Made by a program: the position numbers and the translations under genes. The notes below the pieces were generated by a model. The model was not told where the DNA came from, ran no database searches, and saw only the letters and a list, made by a program, of their open reading frames with translations. Shown here one piece after another: positions 24,233-37,600 of a DNA stretch of 64,000 bases. The DNA is taken from NCBI GenBank assembly GCA_905221605.1, contig CAJNDS010002715.1, positions 120,001 through 184,000 of the forward strand. Direction: 5' to 3'. The first letter of the stretch is position 1. Each line of letters opens with the position of its first letter. This DNA is from Symbiodinium natans (taxonomy: Eukaryota > Sar > Dinophyceae > Suessiales > Symbiodiniaceae).

Positions 24233-25489
24233 TCAAGAATCTGGGCTTCGGGCAGGGGGCATGAGGCAACTGGGCGGCAGCCACACCAAATTATTGGGAG
24301 TTCGCAGTCTAAGTACAACTTCACCAAGACCCCTCGCCGTGGTCACCCAACGTTGAAAAAACAACGACTTTCTTCTGATTAGGCCTGATTAGGCCGTCCT
24401 TTATGCAAGAGAGCATGTATATGCTTCAGAAATCTGGGCAGGGTTGCGCTCATCCACCACCATCAGGCACTGAGATCCTTCGTCTGCCTGACAGCGAGCA
24501 GGCAAGCCAAAAAAGAAACGATCTGCTTGTTAAACCTACTCCTTCCACTTTCACTTCCCCTCAAGGTGCCCGAGACAAGCAAGAAAAGAAGGTGGATCCC
24601 AAGGGTGCTTTCAGATGGTGAACTCATAACACAAGCCAAGGCATGAAAACCTCAAGCCGAAGAACCCAAAGAAAGCGAAGCTGTGAAGCTCAACCACGGA
24701 GCCCTTACGGGAAAGCTTCGGAGCACATCCGCGTCACATCAGAGAGTCGCAAACTTTCTTTAAGCCCGGGGGCCAGGAGCAACAGCGATGGCAACAAAGC
24801 CGAAGAGGCGATCGCGAAGCTCTTGCCAGGGAGGGGCAGCGCCCACCTTAAGAGTGCTTCTGGTCATTATGCATGTATTTACGTGTTGTTCGTCAGGCCG
24901 CGTATTCGATGTTGGTGTTTGCCAAGACTTTAATCGATCATGAGCCACATCTAAAATCATCAACATGCAAAGATTGTTAGTTGCCTTGCAATTGGGCCGT
25001 CGCCAGTCAAGATGGCGAAGGAATCATTTCTTCGGCTGCGGCTGCCACCCTAACCCCAACTACATCTCAACCCCTGAGGCCTACATTTTGCGCACGGCCA
25101 CTCGCCCGAAGGGACCCACTGGTGTGTCTGTGCACAGCGCTCCGTCCGCAGGAGCTTTCCATCCTTGGCTGCTTTGCCAGATTGAGCCCCCGTCTAGCAT
25201 TGATGTCACCTGAACTCCGAGCCATCGTGGCGAGGAGGAAGTGTGGCGAACTTGGGGTTATTGGCCGTGTGGGTCACTCAGCTGTCGCGAAACAGAATCA
25301 GAGAATGAGATTCAAACTGCACTTCCGACGGCGCAAACCTGTCGTTGCACAAGACTAGCACAAGACTAACCAAAACTGGGGTAACATCCCTGCAAAGCTG
25401 GCAGTTGACTGTGGCTTGTAAGGCTTCAGGGGAGCAGTCGACGGGCGCCGGTGTTTACAGGCGTTCTGGACCCCCCAAAACCTGACCGC

Positions 25490-25790
25490 TATAGAGGGGC
25501 ATCAACCCTGAACACTGAACCCAAAGCCCTCACACCTAGACCCACCATGAACCATGTGGGGCAGAGTGACAACCCAAACCCCTTCAGCCGAACCCTATAA
25601 ACCTCAAGTCCTGAGGGGGGTCCGTGAATTCTACCGTTCGAAAGCCTCATCCTAGATCACTGGATCAGATCAATTTCCTTCATGAGTTGCCTTAGACATC
25701 CCTAGACACCATGCAGAAACCACAAACCCTGAACCGAACATTTCCATTCAAACCGGTGAGCCCTGAAGCCAACCGCCAAACCCCAGACCC
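25490..25790. repeat. degenerate CCCTAAA-like tract
   Basis: Words such as AACCCTGAAC, AACCCTATAAACCT and AACCCTGAACCG recur without a strict period. They resemble decayed plant-type telomere repeat. Shorter pieces lie at 14.53, 18.69-18.94, 29.26-29.31 and 56.71 kb. Confidence 0.4.
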
Positions 25791-26166
25791 AGCTTCTGCG
25801 CCCATGGAGAGGACGACGTTGGGGCAAACGTCCCGTCGCCGCATGGTGAGGCTGTAGTAGACGTTGTGGGCCTTATGTGGCCGCTAGCCTTCTCGAATCC
25901 TGTTGATTAAGATCCTATCATGTTGCTTATTTCGGTTTGCGCAGCAGATCCAGGCAGGGGGAATCCTCAAACACCTTGACGGCGGGAAGCCACTCCTGGG
26001 TTGGGGGTTTTAACTTTCCGCCCACCCGAACAATTCATGCCGGGAAGTGTTGGAAAGCGATTGTAACGCGACAGCCCCAAGCTTGCAAGGTCCTAACCCA
26101 GAACCCGCACAGACAGGCGATCAAGCATGACAAATGCGTAGAGAAAGCAGCCGTTGGTTGACTCAC

Positions 26167-26328
26167 CGCGACGATGGTGTGGATGGGCACCCCCTGTGGC
26201 TTTGAAAAGGTTGCAAGAGCGCACTGCAGCCTCTGTTGACAAAAACCCGGCTCGGAGGTACAGCTGGTGACCCCCGGTGCTTGCACAGTGACAGGTACTT
26301 TGTCCTGATAGCTATAAGTAACCGGCAT
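26167..26328 (-). CDS. putative first exon, Cys-containing protein of unknown function
   Basis: The ATG at 26328 opens exactly 54 codons, which end in phase at the consensus donor GTGAGT (26166-26161). The peptide starts MPVTYSYQDKVPVTVQAPGV and contains four cysteines and a PQGVPIHTIVA end. A start codon plus a perfect donor makes this a better exon than most in the region. Downstream exons were not found. Confidence 0.45.
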
Positions 26329-27099
26329 GGATCTACAGCGGCTCTAGAAGCATCACCGACTTATACTTAGCTACACACATGAGGGAGCCCTCTTTTTCGG
26401 GCAATATGTTAACTTTAGCCTCATCCTTCATCCCCCAGCCCCCGCTTCGCCTGGCCGTGTGTGTTGCGCTTGAAGCGCCCCGAAGAGCTGTGTACGGAGA
26501 ACTGCCCCCGTGAGTTCTCCTGCTGGGGCTCGTGCCGTGAAATTACCACAAGTACCACGCCCTGAAAGGTGCATGCCTCAACGATGTAAAGTCATCTGCT
26601 GCGGTGCACGCACTGGCTTTGCTCCGCGCCCCTTCTCCACAAGAATGCTGTCAAGCTAAGCATGCCCAAACTAAGCCCGCCTGGAGTATTGCCTTCATAC
26701 ACTCAGGGGGGTAGCAACCCGTGGGTTGCTCTCGGCTCAACCCCTCCCAGGACTCCTCGACCAGAATGCCGAACATCTCCCCATTGCCTGACTCCGGAAT
26801 TCTGTGGCAGTGTGGCGAGATGCTTCGAAAAAGGGCAGTGCGTGGTTGCAACATGCAGCAGCACTTCTGCTTGTTTACTGCAGGTGACACGCTGTGAAGG
26901 CACAGCGAGCACACTGCAAGGAGGCGCGTCACACACGCGTGCATTGGATTGAAATTCAGAGCACGACGACTGCGGTTGGTCTCCACCGAGTGGCTCAAGC
27001 CCAGCCAGATCCAGTCCAGGAATCCACCGTGGGATCCAGGCTCCATGGGCAGTGGGCACCTGCGTTCGGCTTTTTTGTTGCTCCTCTCTTTACCCCAAG

Positions 27100-28163
27100 A
27101 AGACGTGGATTCCTGGAACATCGTGCGTGCCTTCGATTGCCTACTGCAGAAATTTACAGCGGTCTTGGATGGCTACACTCCCAGGAAGATCCGTCTCCAT
27201 ACCCCCTGAAGTGCGAGGACCTCTAAGGTTCATCTAAGGTTCAAGGTGGTAGGTCGGAAGAAGGCGCATTTTCTGGCGCATATGCAAAACTAAAGCGTGC
27301 TTGCTTGCACAGCTGCATAACGTGCAGCCCAAGGACACAGTCGTAACTGTGGTGGCATCAGGAGCTGCGGAATCTCGGCTCCTTGACAAGTGCAGACATA
27401 CTTTGCGAATCTGCCGTGTGGTCCGATGCAAAATCACAGGCAACCAAATGCGGAAATCGACCCGAAGCCAAGGTATCTGGACAAGATGAGTTTCAGGATG
27501 TGCGACTCACAATCTGCACCCCCTTCCAGCTCGCGAAGCTCGATGTTCTTGCTGCCTGCCTCAGCTGTCCGGGCTCTTCAGAAAACATGCATAAGCATAG
27601 TCCAGATGACATTGGTATACTGCTGTCCATCTACTTCACTGATTCACAGCTGAACAGTATAAGGTGAGCTGCGGTGATAGAGTAGAGCTTCAAAAGCCGA
27701 TTGCCAGCCAGGATCAGGGTTCGACCAGAATGTGCGACACCAAAGTGCCATATGCACGCACCTTCCTTTCTGAGGGTGTTGTCCTGAGCATCTTCTGGCG
27801 CTTCTCATTCTGATCTCGACCGCTTGTAATTTGAAACTTCAAGCAGGCCCTCGGCTAGGAGCAGTCAAGGCTCAAGGAGATTGATGAGGACCTTCTTGAT
27901 GCTATGCAGGCGCATCCTGCCATCCCGGGACACGGAATAGATGCTGATGGCCAGCCAGTGGCAGTCCCGCATCCTGCCCAGCCTCAACAGTCATCTAAAG
28001 TTTGCATGTGGGACACAGTCTAGGCAAATGCCTGAGCATCACCTTGGCCACCGACCGGGCGGGTCTGCTGCCTACTTATTTGCAGTTCTTTCATCGGCTA
28101 GGCAAGCAACACTGCCAGGACGTGCTCGCCCGGCTGGCCCACATTTGGCAGGAAACAGAGCTG
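27100..28163 (+). CDS. plus-strand multi-exon gene of unknown function
   Basis: Four plus-strand segments read as exons. (1) About 27100-27184: EDVDSWNIVRAFDCLLQKFT and AVLDGYTP. (2) 27313-27390, after the acceptor GCACAG: LHNVQPKDTVVTVVASGAAE and SRLLDK. (3) 27859 to about 27990, after GGCTAG: EQSRLKEIDEDLLDAMQAHP followed by a Pro/Gln-rich linker. (4) 28086-28163, after TTTGCAG and before GTAGAT: FFHRLGKQHCQDVLARLAHI and WQETEL, exactly 26 codons in phase 0. Segment 4 has textbook borders. The protein is helical with a flexible linker; no domain is recognised. The gene is transcribed opposite to the myosin and to the 14-20 kb genes. Confidence 0.45.
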
Positions 28164-28479
28164 GTAGATCTGCCACTTGTGAGGTGGACTGAAGCAGACC
28201 TGACAGGACGGCAGCGGACTTAACATGTGGGCAAAGCTTGACGCTGGCCAGCAAGGCTTGTGTGTCAAGCACGAGCCCGACACCCGCTCGTTCTATTCAT
28301 ATTCGCATCTTGGGTGGAAGGGCACTTCTCTTTGAATATTTTGTATGGAGTGGGCGAGACCTGTCGGTCCAGACTGCAAACTGACTGTCAAGAGATGAGC
28401 GTGCACGATACACAAACAAGCACGCCAGGCATGCTGCGTTTTATAGATAAACATCTATTCCTGGATGCACTTATACCTG

Positions 28480-28860
28480 TTATAACATGTAGTACGCTTC
28501 AACCCCCCTCCTCGGCACACACTGCGGGTCGTCGCAGGTCAGAACTTGTTCCAGCCCATTTCCTTGTCTGCCAAGACTCTGTAGCTTAGGAAACCTGCTG
28601 TACCCGAGAATGCAGCCATCTGGTGCAGAAGCCTGGTTTACACAAGTGCGCAGCTGTGACGTCGCATGTGCTTTTCGGACCTGTAATCCATTGCATCTGC
28701 GTGTCCAGATGATGATGGTGTGCTCATTGCCCGTGAGCTCGCAGTGTGCAAACACGCGGCTGTTCTCCGGATGCTGGCACATGCAGATGATTCCTGAAGC
28801 GTGGTCAAGGAGCTCTTCACGTTGCGACTTTAGGCAAATTGACGCTACAACACATCTTCT
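28480..28860 (-). CDS. possible exon with a WD40-like strand pattern
   Basis: The minus strand is open for about 150 codons. The segment ELLDHASGIICMCQHPENSR with TGNEHTIIIW soon after resembles one WD40 blade (H...I..., then a turn and T-I-x-I-W). One blade is weak evidence, and the poly-C tract at its 5' side shows that the long frame is partly artefact. It could also be the 3' region of another minus-strand gene. Confidence 0.2.
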   Translation of the reverse strand, partial: RRCVVASICLKSQREELLDHASGIICMCQHPENSRVFAHCELTGNEHTIIIWTRRCNGLQVRKAHATSQLRTCVNQASAPDGCILGYSRFPKLQSLGRQGNGLEQVLTCDDPQCVPRRGVEAYYML

Positions 28861-28872
28861 AAGGTTGATACG

Positions 28873-28901
28873 CCCCCCCCCCCCCCCCCCCCCCCCCCCC
28901 C
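28873..28901. repeat. homopolymer of 29 C
   Basis: An uninterrupted C run. The G strand could form a G-quadruplex. A run of this length is also a common site of sequencing or assembly error. Confidence 0.9.
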
Positions 28902-28949
28902 GTCGGTACATCACGACAAAACATAACATACAAGTCCTCAAGGTTCAGA

Positions 28950-31530
28950 GAAGTACAGTTTTGGTTAGTGTACTATTCGCCAAATGAAGAAGGAGTCCCT
29001 GGACAGACTCCGAGCTACCGACGCAGGAGCCTGTTTAGGGAAGTTTCCTGAGAAGTTTCCGCTACAGCAGTACATAACACGCCAAAGCTACAAGCTCCAG
29101 TATCCATGAAAGCCATGATGCCCTGTGCACCCATCATGGTCCAGGCAAAATGCCTCCACAGTTCACTAGACTAATTAGGCGGCACCTAAGGAATACTGGC
29201 ATATATGGTTGCGCGCTGTGCGTTCTCGGTCCCCCCGGTCTACGGGCTCCCCGAAACCAACCGTAAACCCAAAACCCTAAAGCCCTAAACTTTTAAGTTT
29301 TAACCCCACCTCACACGCCTTGGCCGCTTTTGTTGCTTTCCCAGCCAAGCGACGCTTGAACTCGGGGCTCCGTGCGACTGGAACTGCTGCACCGCTGTCG
29401 CAACCTTGGGGAGGGGACAAAAATCACCTGCTGTCTGGGAGACCAAGCGCAAGCGACTAGGAGGCTTGTTGCTGGCAACAGTAACAGCTGTCACACAGCT
29501 GCCTAGGTACTTGCATCGGGCTAGTGGACAGAAGCAGGCACCTCTCAACTCTCCCTTTTCCTTCACTAATCATATCCAATCATGTACCAGGTCCTTGCAG
29601 CTGAGATGCAGTCGACCCGCCGCACGTCGCAGAGCGCACGCTCTGCCGAGTTGCCCAGGAAGGCCCCGCCACAAAGCTTGGCTGACTTCCTTGCAAGTCA
29701 CCAGCAGCTGCAGTCAAATAGAGTTATTCTAACTATATAATTTATGTAAATTGCAATTAACAGGCGATTACAAAACTAAGACTAGTGGATGAGATGGATC
29801 CGGAAATGCTCAAGCCACCGCCTTAGCCTTGGAACATTAGGGCAATAGGGATCATGAGGCTCTGGTTGAGTGATCTGGTTGCGGAGATGTTTGGAGGAGC
29901 CCGCAAAGCAAAGACACCCTAACACCAAATTAGGGCTGACTGCCATGTAGGGGCCATCATGAACTTTATGTTTCCTGGGCTGAAGAGGCTGCTCAAACAC
30001 CTTTCGCATGCAGCTTGGCTTCAGCACTCCATCGTGGAAGTAGAGGACGCTTTCCTGGCGAGCGGGCCACAAGTTGATCGCTGCGCTGCAGGGCCGCTGT
30101 GACCGCGGTGGGGCATGAAACACACCGTGCGCATGGCCCGACAGCTTCGCACCTTCGCTTCGGTCTGCCACAGGCGCTCGTAGTCCTGGCATCCAACCAC
30201 AGCTATAGGCTTTGCCAGGCATGGGCTGACGATCCCTGCAATGGCGAGAACACAGTTCTCGAACCCTGCAACAACCCCTCCACCCCCCAAGAAACCCAGC
30301 TGAAACAGTATAGATCACCCACAGTACTTCTGCCCGCGGCACCTCGTTGGAGGGGCCCTGCGCCCCAAGTTTTGGAGCAAGGCCTCGTGGCTCACGTTGA
30401 AGGAAGTTTCCTAGTTGAAGGTTACTTTTTCTTCTTCGGGATCTTAGTTCCTTTCGAGCTCTGATCTTCAAGCAGTGACGGATCATAAGACTTCAGTTTT
30501 GAATCTGCTCTAAAGGGTGCGGTACAATGTTCGGACATCGTCGGGCGAAGTGCGGATTGGAAACCAAACATCAGAATCCATCGTGGCCAATCGGACGGGG
30601 GTATCAGGAAACCAGAGCTGGACGTCAAGGTTCCCTCCATCACACATGTCCCCAAGACAAGAAGTTCGACAACGCCCGACAACTATACACATCCCCAGAT
30701 ACTGAACTCAGCCGCGGCACTTTTGGGCATGTCCAAGCCGGCCATGGTCAGGAAGAGCTGAGGGACACGCCTGCAAGTCGCCAGGTCAGATCTGCAAAGA
30801 AAGACAAAGAAAAAACATCTCCAATGCCACATTGACATGGAGCTCGGGGTCTGCATTCAGAGACTTGATTGAGCTGGATGGTGTGGGGATAGCACTGATT
30901 CAAGCTGTGGATCACAAGTACTGCGCTGCCCGATGCGAGCTCTTGATGCTCAGCCTGTTGCTGACTTCCAGCGCCATGGTCCTCGGGCCGCCGTGCTGCC
31001 CGATATTGCCCGATCGTTCTCTGTACAAGCCAGTGTCTCCTAAGGCCACAAAAAGCACTGTCGTGCTGGCCCAGGCGCTCAAATGGGATGCCCAATGGCC
31101 GGCTGAAAAGCGACTCGGTCTCATCGTCCATTGCCTTTGTTTCACATCTTTGTGAACATGACATGTTTGAACGCCGTAAAGAAGGTTTGGAGCTCATTCT
31201 GAGTGTTCACGCTTCTAGCACTCTCGGGCGTCGGCTCTGGATGGGATATTGAGGTTGCTCAGCTGAGCTAAGTGCAGACTTCCCACAGGCCTTCAAGTCC
31301 CTTTTATGTCCGAAGCTTCAGGAGCCTACCACAGCCTGCAACTGTAAACCGGGCCGCCAGTCGAAGCGCTCGGTTCTTCCACCGGTTAAGCTGAACCATG
31401 ATACGGATAGCCTCTCACAGGGCTTGGCACAGTGGATGCAGTATTTACATGAACATGTTCTCGGTGAGCTGCCCAAGACTCAGGGGCAATGTCAGGGCAC
31501 GCAAGCCGCAGCCCAAATATACTCAAATCA
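28950..31530. other. region 3' of the myosin exons, gene content unclear
   Basis: It may contain myosin tail exons or the myosin 3' end. Minus-strand frames at 29.78-30.49 kb (234 codons, with YFHDGVLKPSCMRKVF) and 30.51-30.69 kb (with LWFPDTPVRLATMDSDVWFP) look partly coding, while the plus strand at 30.83-31.16 kb is also open. None could be assigned a domain or clear splice sites. Confidence 0.3.
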
Positions 31531-31534
31531 GCCG

Positions 31535-31640
31535 GGACCCTTCTGCAGAATCAGGCACAGCCTTGTACAAGTTTGCCAGGTTCCGCTCCCGCTTGCCGGC
31601 CCTCATGACCTTGAGCCGGGTGCAAGAGTCTTCTTGCGAA
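31535..31640 (-). CDS. possible myosin neck or tail exon
   Basis: After AAG the frame reads [20 protein letters not shown] and [13 protein letters not shown]. It is basic and helical. This is the most 3' segment on the minus strand that still looks like part of the motor protein. Confidence 0.4.
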
Positions 31641-34600
31641 GTCCTGTAAGTCACCGAACCCTAGCAAAGTTGTTCTTGCACCGTTTTGATAAAAGGATAT
31701 AAAAGGACTGCTCGGGCAGGGGGGCGGCAGGGGGCGGGCATCTCACTTCCAAGCTGCATATTTCAGGTTGAAGGATCTGTGTTACAAGTCCTTCTCCCAA
31801 CGCTTCAACCGGCCTTGTGCAGGTAGGTGCAGAACTCCACCGCGTGTGCGTAGGCTCGAGCCTTCTTCAGCGAGAATTGCCTCTGCTCAAAGTCATGCCA
31901 AGCCGGACCGAATGACGTCAACCCACCCCTTCTGTCAGCCTGTGAGCCGTCCCAAAGCCCATAACACAACATACTGCACAGATCTGCACAGTTTCCCATG
32001 CACTCTTCAACTGACCTACGTGTGCCGCTCTGGTGCTTGCGGATGCGGCGAATGACCGCCTGAGAGGCTTGACCTGAGGGCACGGGCAAGGCGGCTGTTG
32101 CTCCGGGTGCTTTCAGGGAAACGACACAGGGAACCGAAGAAGGGGTGGGTGGGGCGAAGTCCTAAGGTTTCAGGGTCATCAATGCATCGGCATCGACCGT
32201 CAACTGAAGTGCACACACACACAGTCGCCAAAAAGTGCCCTGAAGAGGGCACTGCTCACACCTGAAAAGCATTCCCAGCGGCCACCCGTGTCACGCAGGT
32301 CCTCCAGTGCCCGCAGCTGCCCGGCCTGCGGAACAAAGGAGGCGTTTCAGGGTCCGGCAGGCAAGAATGAGGTCACACTTGGCATATGTATCTACTATAC
32401 ACCTTGCCGTCTAGCTAAGGCCAGTAGGCATGTGGCGTCATCTCGCATTGCGGGAATGGAAGCAGTGCATGGTCCATAGGGCAGCATGATGCGAGGAGCA
32501 ACTGCAACGTCTTCGGTCTATCTGGGCACCCTCAAATCAAATACATCTGGACGTTGAGAGGGAGCTTGACCGTAAGTGCAAAAAGCTTGCCTTGAGGAAG
32601 AGCCGCGTGGTTCCCAGGGTCCACCTTACTCTCAATCAAGCAGAGGAGTTTGCTCAAATTCTGGGGGCCACAGCGGCACTGACATGCCCTGACGCTTATC
32701 AGTTTTGCATAGGCGAGCCACTGGCTTTCATCGATGTCCCAGGCAAGCATCACTGCATGCATGAAGTTGCGGTCCTGATCTGATTCTTTGAGTTGCAAGT
32801 GTCCATGTCGAACTCGGCAGCTTCCGGACAAATGCTACAAGAAGCATCGGCTAGCGGCTAGCAAGCCAGGTAACCAACTAATTCATCTGCAGTTCTCGCC
32901 CCTGAAATCCATTACAAGCGGGTGGTTCCGACATTCACATTGGTAAATGCAAGGTGCTCTCCATGCAAAGGGCCGGCGAAATTGACAGAATAGTTAAGCT
33001 GCAGAAGAAAACCATCGTGTCAAAATGTCGCAGTGCTGCTCACACGAAACCCAAGCAGTCCGAGTAGTGCGCGAACTCTGGGGGCAAGAGCTGCTGGAAG
33101 CGCGCCCGGAGGTCCTTGACTGAGCGACCCATTTCCGAAGCAATGGCTGCACCGTTTTGCCTCAACACACCAACGACACCCGCACTCTTTGGACTTGAAC
33201 CCCTTCTCTTGTCCGACTTCAAACCTCCGAAAGCTATCGACTCCACATGCGAAGCCGCACAAGTTGCGCTCAAAGGGTCTCGAAGGATGCAGCGGTGGGG
33301 GTATCCATAGTGCATGATCCGCACAAGCTCCACGGTCCCGCACTGGATGACCTTCTAGAGGTATGCAGGCAGTAATTACGTATTTCCCGAACACGCGCAC
33401 GACGTCGATGAGCGGGCTGTGCTTGGACTTTCTGTACAACTTGGCAATATCGGGTTCACGGTCCCCGCAAGGTGCGCCTGCTCCAGGACGTACTTTCGAT
33501 TGAAGAGCCCTGGCTTCCTCTCCTGCAAACGGTGTGATTTATGACATCTATGCCTCTGGCCAGCACTCGCAGGCGGATGGCCAAGGTCGACGCTGGCCAT
33601 GTCACGAACATTGCTGATTTGTTTGTTTGGCTTGGCTCAAGATTCAAGATTCAAGTTTCGAGAAGGATCGGCTCCAACATCCTTGCCTGATTCGGGTTGA
33701 AGCAGCGGACGTAGTGCACGGAGCACCGCTTCAGCGTGGAAAGCAAATCCTCAACTCAACATTGGCCCCTGTGCGTCAAAGTACCCTCTTACTCTGTGTT
33801 TCTCTATGATTCTGCACTGTTTTCTCTTGCCGTGGCGGCGGCTGCTTCTATCGATTCTTGTCGCGCTGCTCGGACCCCATCTGCAGCCCAGCTTCGTTGA
33901 GGTTGTTCAAGTAGGTGCTGCTCACAGAGCACAAGCGCTCTCCGGTAAAGGCCGACATGCGGCTGGTGTCTGCCATGCTTGTGACGAGATCCTTGCTGCC
34001 ATCTGCCAGAAGGGACTCGATCTCAGGAACCAGGGAGTCGTTGTTCTTGTCGATCCATCCCCTGGTGGAATAGGACACCTTGGCCACGCAAAGCAGCTCA
34101 AACCTGTCGTGCAGAGTCTGCGGTAACCACTCCACCTGGATTACAGAGTGTACTGCAGCGATGTGTGGTAATTAGAGGAAATGGGCCAGATTGGACATCG
34201 GAAGGCTGCTGTATGCCACCCGAAGCCCATTTTAGACCCGATCTCCCGCTAAGCCGGGGCGCACCACCACCTAAACCATAGCAAGTCCGAACATGCCTGC
34301 CCCGTCCCACGCAGCCGCCCTTGGCCGAGGCGCAGGACCGGCGTAGTGGCAGATCTGAAAGCCTTGGATGCCCACGGGAATACACTTGAATACACTTGAA
34401 CCTCCCGCAATTTTAACACCCACATGGTAAGCCCCGAAGAAGCTGGCAATTGAACTGTATGTGTATATATATATACATATACATATCTATTTATTTGTAT
34501 AATTTATGTATGTGTACATAGATCTTTTGTTTGCTCACATACTGCTTTTATGCACAGGCAGGGCTCCGTCATGCAGCCCGGGCCCGGCGCCAGAACGGCT

Positions 34601-37600
34601 GGCCTCGCTCAATATCCCAAAAGGCAGCTCCAAGACCAACCAGGGCATTCGCTTTCAGAGTGTTTTTTACGGGGTGTCTCAACGGGGAGGGTATGAGGGT
34701 GGAGAGGTTCAAAGACATGCAAACTTCGAGTGCACGCCCAAGCAAATTACTTCAATTTGGAATAGGAGGCAGGGAGAACGAAGCCACAAAACACTGAACA
34801 CAAAATCATGTGTCGGGCCTTCAGCTTTAGGGGCAGTACTGGCCCACCCTGGCGATCGCGAATGAGCTCTCGATGCACCTGAGCCATGCATTTCGTTTGA
34901 CTTGATGATGGCTTACTGAACTTGGTCCTAATCCAGCCCGTTCTGCAAGCACGATCCTAAAGCGCAAGCCCGTCCCGAAGTTCAGGGAACCGCATCTGCG
35001 AAAAAACTGCGTTAAAACTCCAACAGCCAGGGCGACCTGCTCGCAGTACTTGGCATCCTTGTCGTCCTTTGGACCCGTGCGCACCAAGTTCTTGATGGCC
35101 CGCAGGCTGTGCTCATCCAACAGCTTCATGACGTTCCTTTCTGCTGGCACAACAGCACACAATCACAGTGATGTCGCGTGATGTCGCGGTCACTAGGACG
35201 CCCTTCTCTTTCTTATCTGGCAGAAGTCGACTGAAGAATTCTGGCACTGAAGGCATGCTGTGTGTGACTTCAAACTTGCCTGAACATGCCACTGTTCCTG
35301 TGGCTTGTGCTGACCATTGCCCACTGCTGCCCAGAATAAAGGCAGGCTTCTGCACGCCCAGAACAACCGGGGTGGAGTCTGGGAGGTCCATCTCCAGCAC
35401 GGTAAGCCGCTCCTCCTCATACATGCGCTGTTCCGCCTGCAGGACCTGTGCGGCAGCGCTGCTCCTTGTCTTACACTTCAATTCGAATGTCAAAAGACTT
35501 GCCCGAGCACATTATCCAAGAGCAAAGCCGCCTCTTCTACGAAGAACTGTTGGAGGCGCTCGTTCGCCAGGTTGATGCAGAGTTGCTCGAAGCTGTTGTG
35601 CTCCAGGCGCTCGAAGCCGTAGATGTCCAAGGTTCCAATGCCTCTCGCTTCACACTCTGAGGCTTCTCAGCTGCGGTGGGGTCTCTCTAGGAGCTGGACG
35701 AGGTGTTGGGGAGGAGTTTTTGGAAAAGGCCTCATGTAGAGCCTGTGCTGCAATGGTTGCGACTAGGGCGCTGGTGTAGTTGGCATCTGGATGGACCCTC
35801 GCGTTGGAGACTTCGTTGATCTTGGCCACGATCTTGTCAAACATGCGCTTGTATAGCACCTTTTGAGAGCAAGGTCCTTTTTGTCAGCCCCTTGTAAGCC
35901 CCTGAAGGACGGGGGGGCCTCATAGCAGACATAATGTTCGCCTCTGATTTGACACTCTAAACCTACGGACCTACGGACCGAACTACGTTGCGCACTGGAC
36001 TTGTGGAGCGAGCACCTTGATGATGCACTGGAGCGTCTGCTTTGCTTGCGCGAGGCTTCGCGGGCACTTGATGTGCGACGTGCGCCCTGCAAGGCTCAAG
36101 AGCTCTCTCGCAAGCATGCCGACTTCTTGCTGCCAAACTTAATGCCTGCAATGGCAAGCCTGGACTGCAAGGTTGAGATGCTCGAGAGCATCAACTGAAA
36201 CTCGCTCAGAGCTTCTCTGAACTGGTAATCGTACAGTACAACCGGCCTGCAGCCCACAAAGCCTGTAATATTGAACGTTGATTAGTGTGGTTGGGCAGGG
36301 GGGTGGTCACTTCGGGCCTCAGGCTTCTTCAGAGTTTCAGTTTATGGAAGGCAGGTTAGCATTGCTCAAACTCAGGTCCGGCATCAGGAGGGATGAAGCT
36401 TTGTGATGTTTTGTGCAGGCACAACTCAGAAGATCTCAGAAGCTAAGTTTAAAGAACTGATGCGAACAAAATCAGATGACCTGAAAACCTTAACACAATT
36501 CCGGGAATGTGAGCCCGATCTTCGGAAGAAACACCACAATTCCAAGGGATCAGACTCATCAACATCCAGCATTACCTCGCATACCTCGTCCTCTCCCGGC
36601 CAAGTCAGCCTTACAATGCCACACGCTTTTTGCAATAGCTCCCGTCCTTGTCGGTTGACACGCATCTCACGAAACCTGGCAGTCCAGGTGAACCAGTATG
36701 AACGAGAAAGCTGCGCTTCTGAACCGAGGGCCCAAACTTCCTACTTGCTCTGAAGAGGGAATAAGGGAACTAGGCACCTGAGACCCCCTCTTTTTAAATA
36801 AACCGGTGTATGTATATATATATATATATATATACACATACCCTTTAAGGAATTCTGCAGGGTACCTCATTCCCTCATTCTCTACGAAGAACCAATCAAA
36901 ATTCTTAGGCCAGGCAGCTTCAGGATGCGAGAGATGCCCAGCCCAGTGAGGCCCAATAGATCTGCAGCCGTCTCTAAGGCCTCGGGGGGCTGACCATCGC
37001 GCCTTACTAAAGTATATGCACAATCAATATATATATATATGTGTGTGTGTGTGTATTTCATACTAATAAGAACAAGAATATACAATCAACATATCTATAC
37101 ATATATATATATATATGCTACCCCCCCCCCCCATGCGCCCACGCTTCAGCATGGTTTCCAGATAAAAATACTAGGTTCCGCCCTGCGCGGTGGTTTTTAA
37201 AGGGGGAGGGACTCCCATAGAAACTCCAGCAGAAGTGACCTGAACAATTTGCTCGAAATTGTGGATTGCATGCCATGAATTTAATACAAATCCTATGCAT
37301 GTGAATAGCGTTCCTATCAAATTTAATGGGGTTCATAGGATTCTTTAAATCTTATTAAAATGAAAAGGAAACCCGTTAACATGAATGAGAACCCTTAATT
37401 CGATTAAATTCTATGGGAACCCTATTCAAATGACAGAATCCTACTTAAAATTGATAGGAATCATATTACATTTGTAGGAGCCTTATTAAAATAATTTGGC
37501 AAACTTTTAAACAGAAAAATAGGAACCCTCTATTGAAATCCATAGGAACCCTATTAAAATTGATCGGACTGTATATAAAGTGAATAGGAAGCATATTAAC

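Larger units (their letters stand above)
22440..26166. other. mostly non-coding, contains a hairpin and CCCTAAA-like DNA
   Basis: No convincing exon. A minus-strand Cys-rich frame at 23898-24284 overlaps the hairpin at 24144-24232 and is not accepted as a gene. Degenerate AACCCT/CCCTGAA words are dense from 25490 to 25790. Confidence 0.45.

Noticed and set aside
23898-24284. 128-codon Cys-rich minus-strand ORF
   Set aside because: It overlaps an inverted repeat whose arms contribute part of the peptide, and the Cys spacing fits no known zinc or secreted domain.
33628-33640. TTGGCTCAAG, matching the last 10 bases of the dinoflagellate spliced leader
   Set aside because: Only 10 of 22 bases match, it lies on the strand opposite to the myosin gene within an intron, and chance can explain it.
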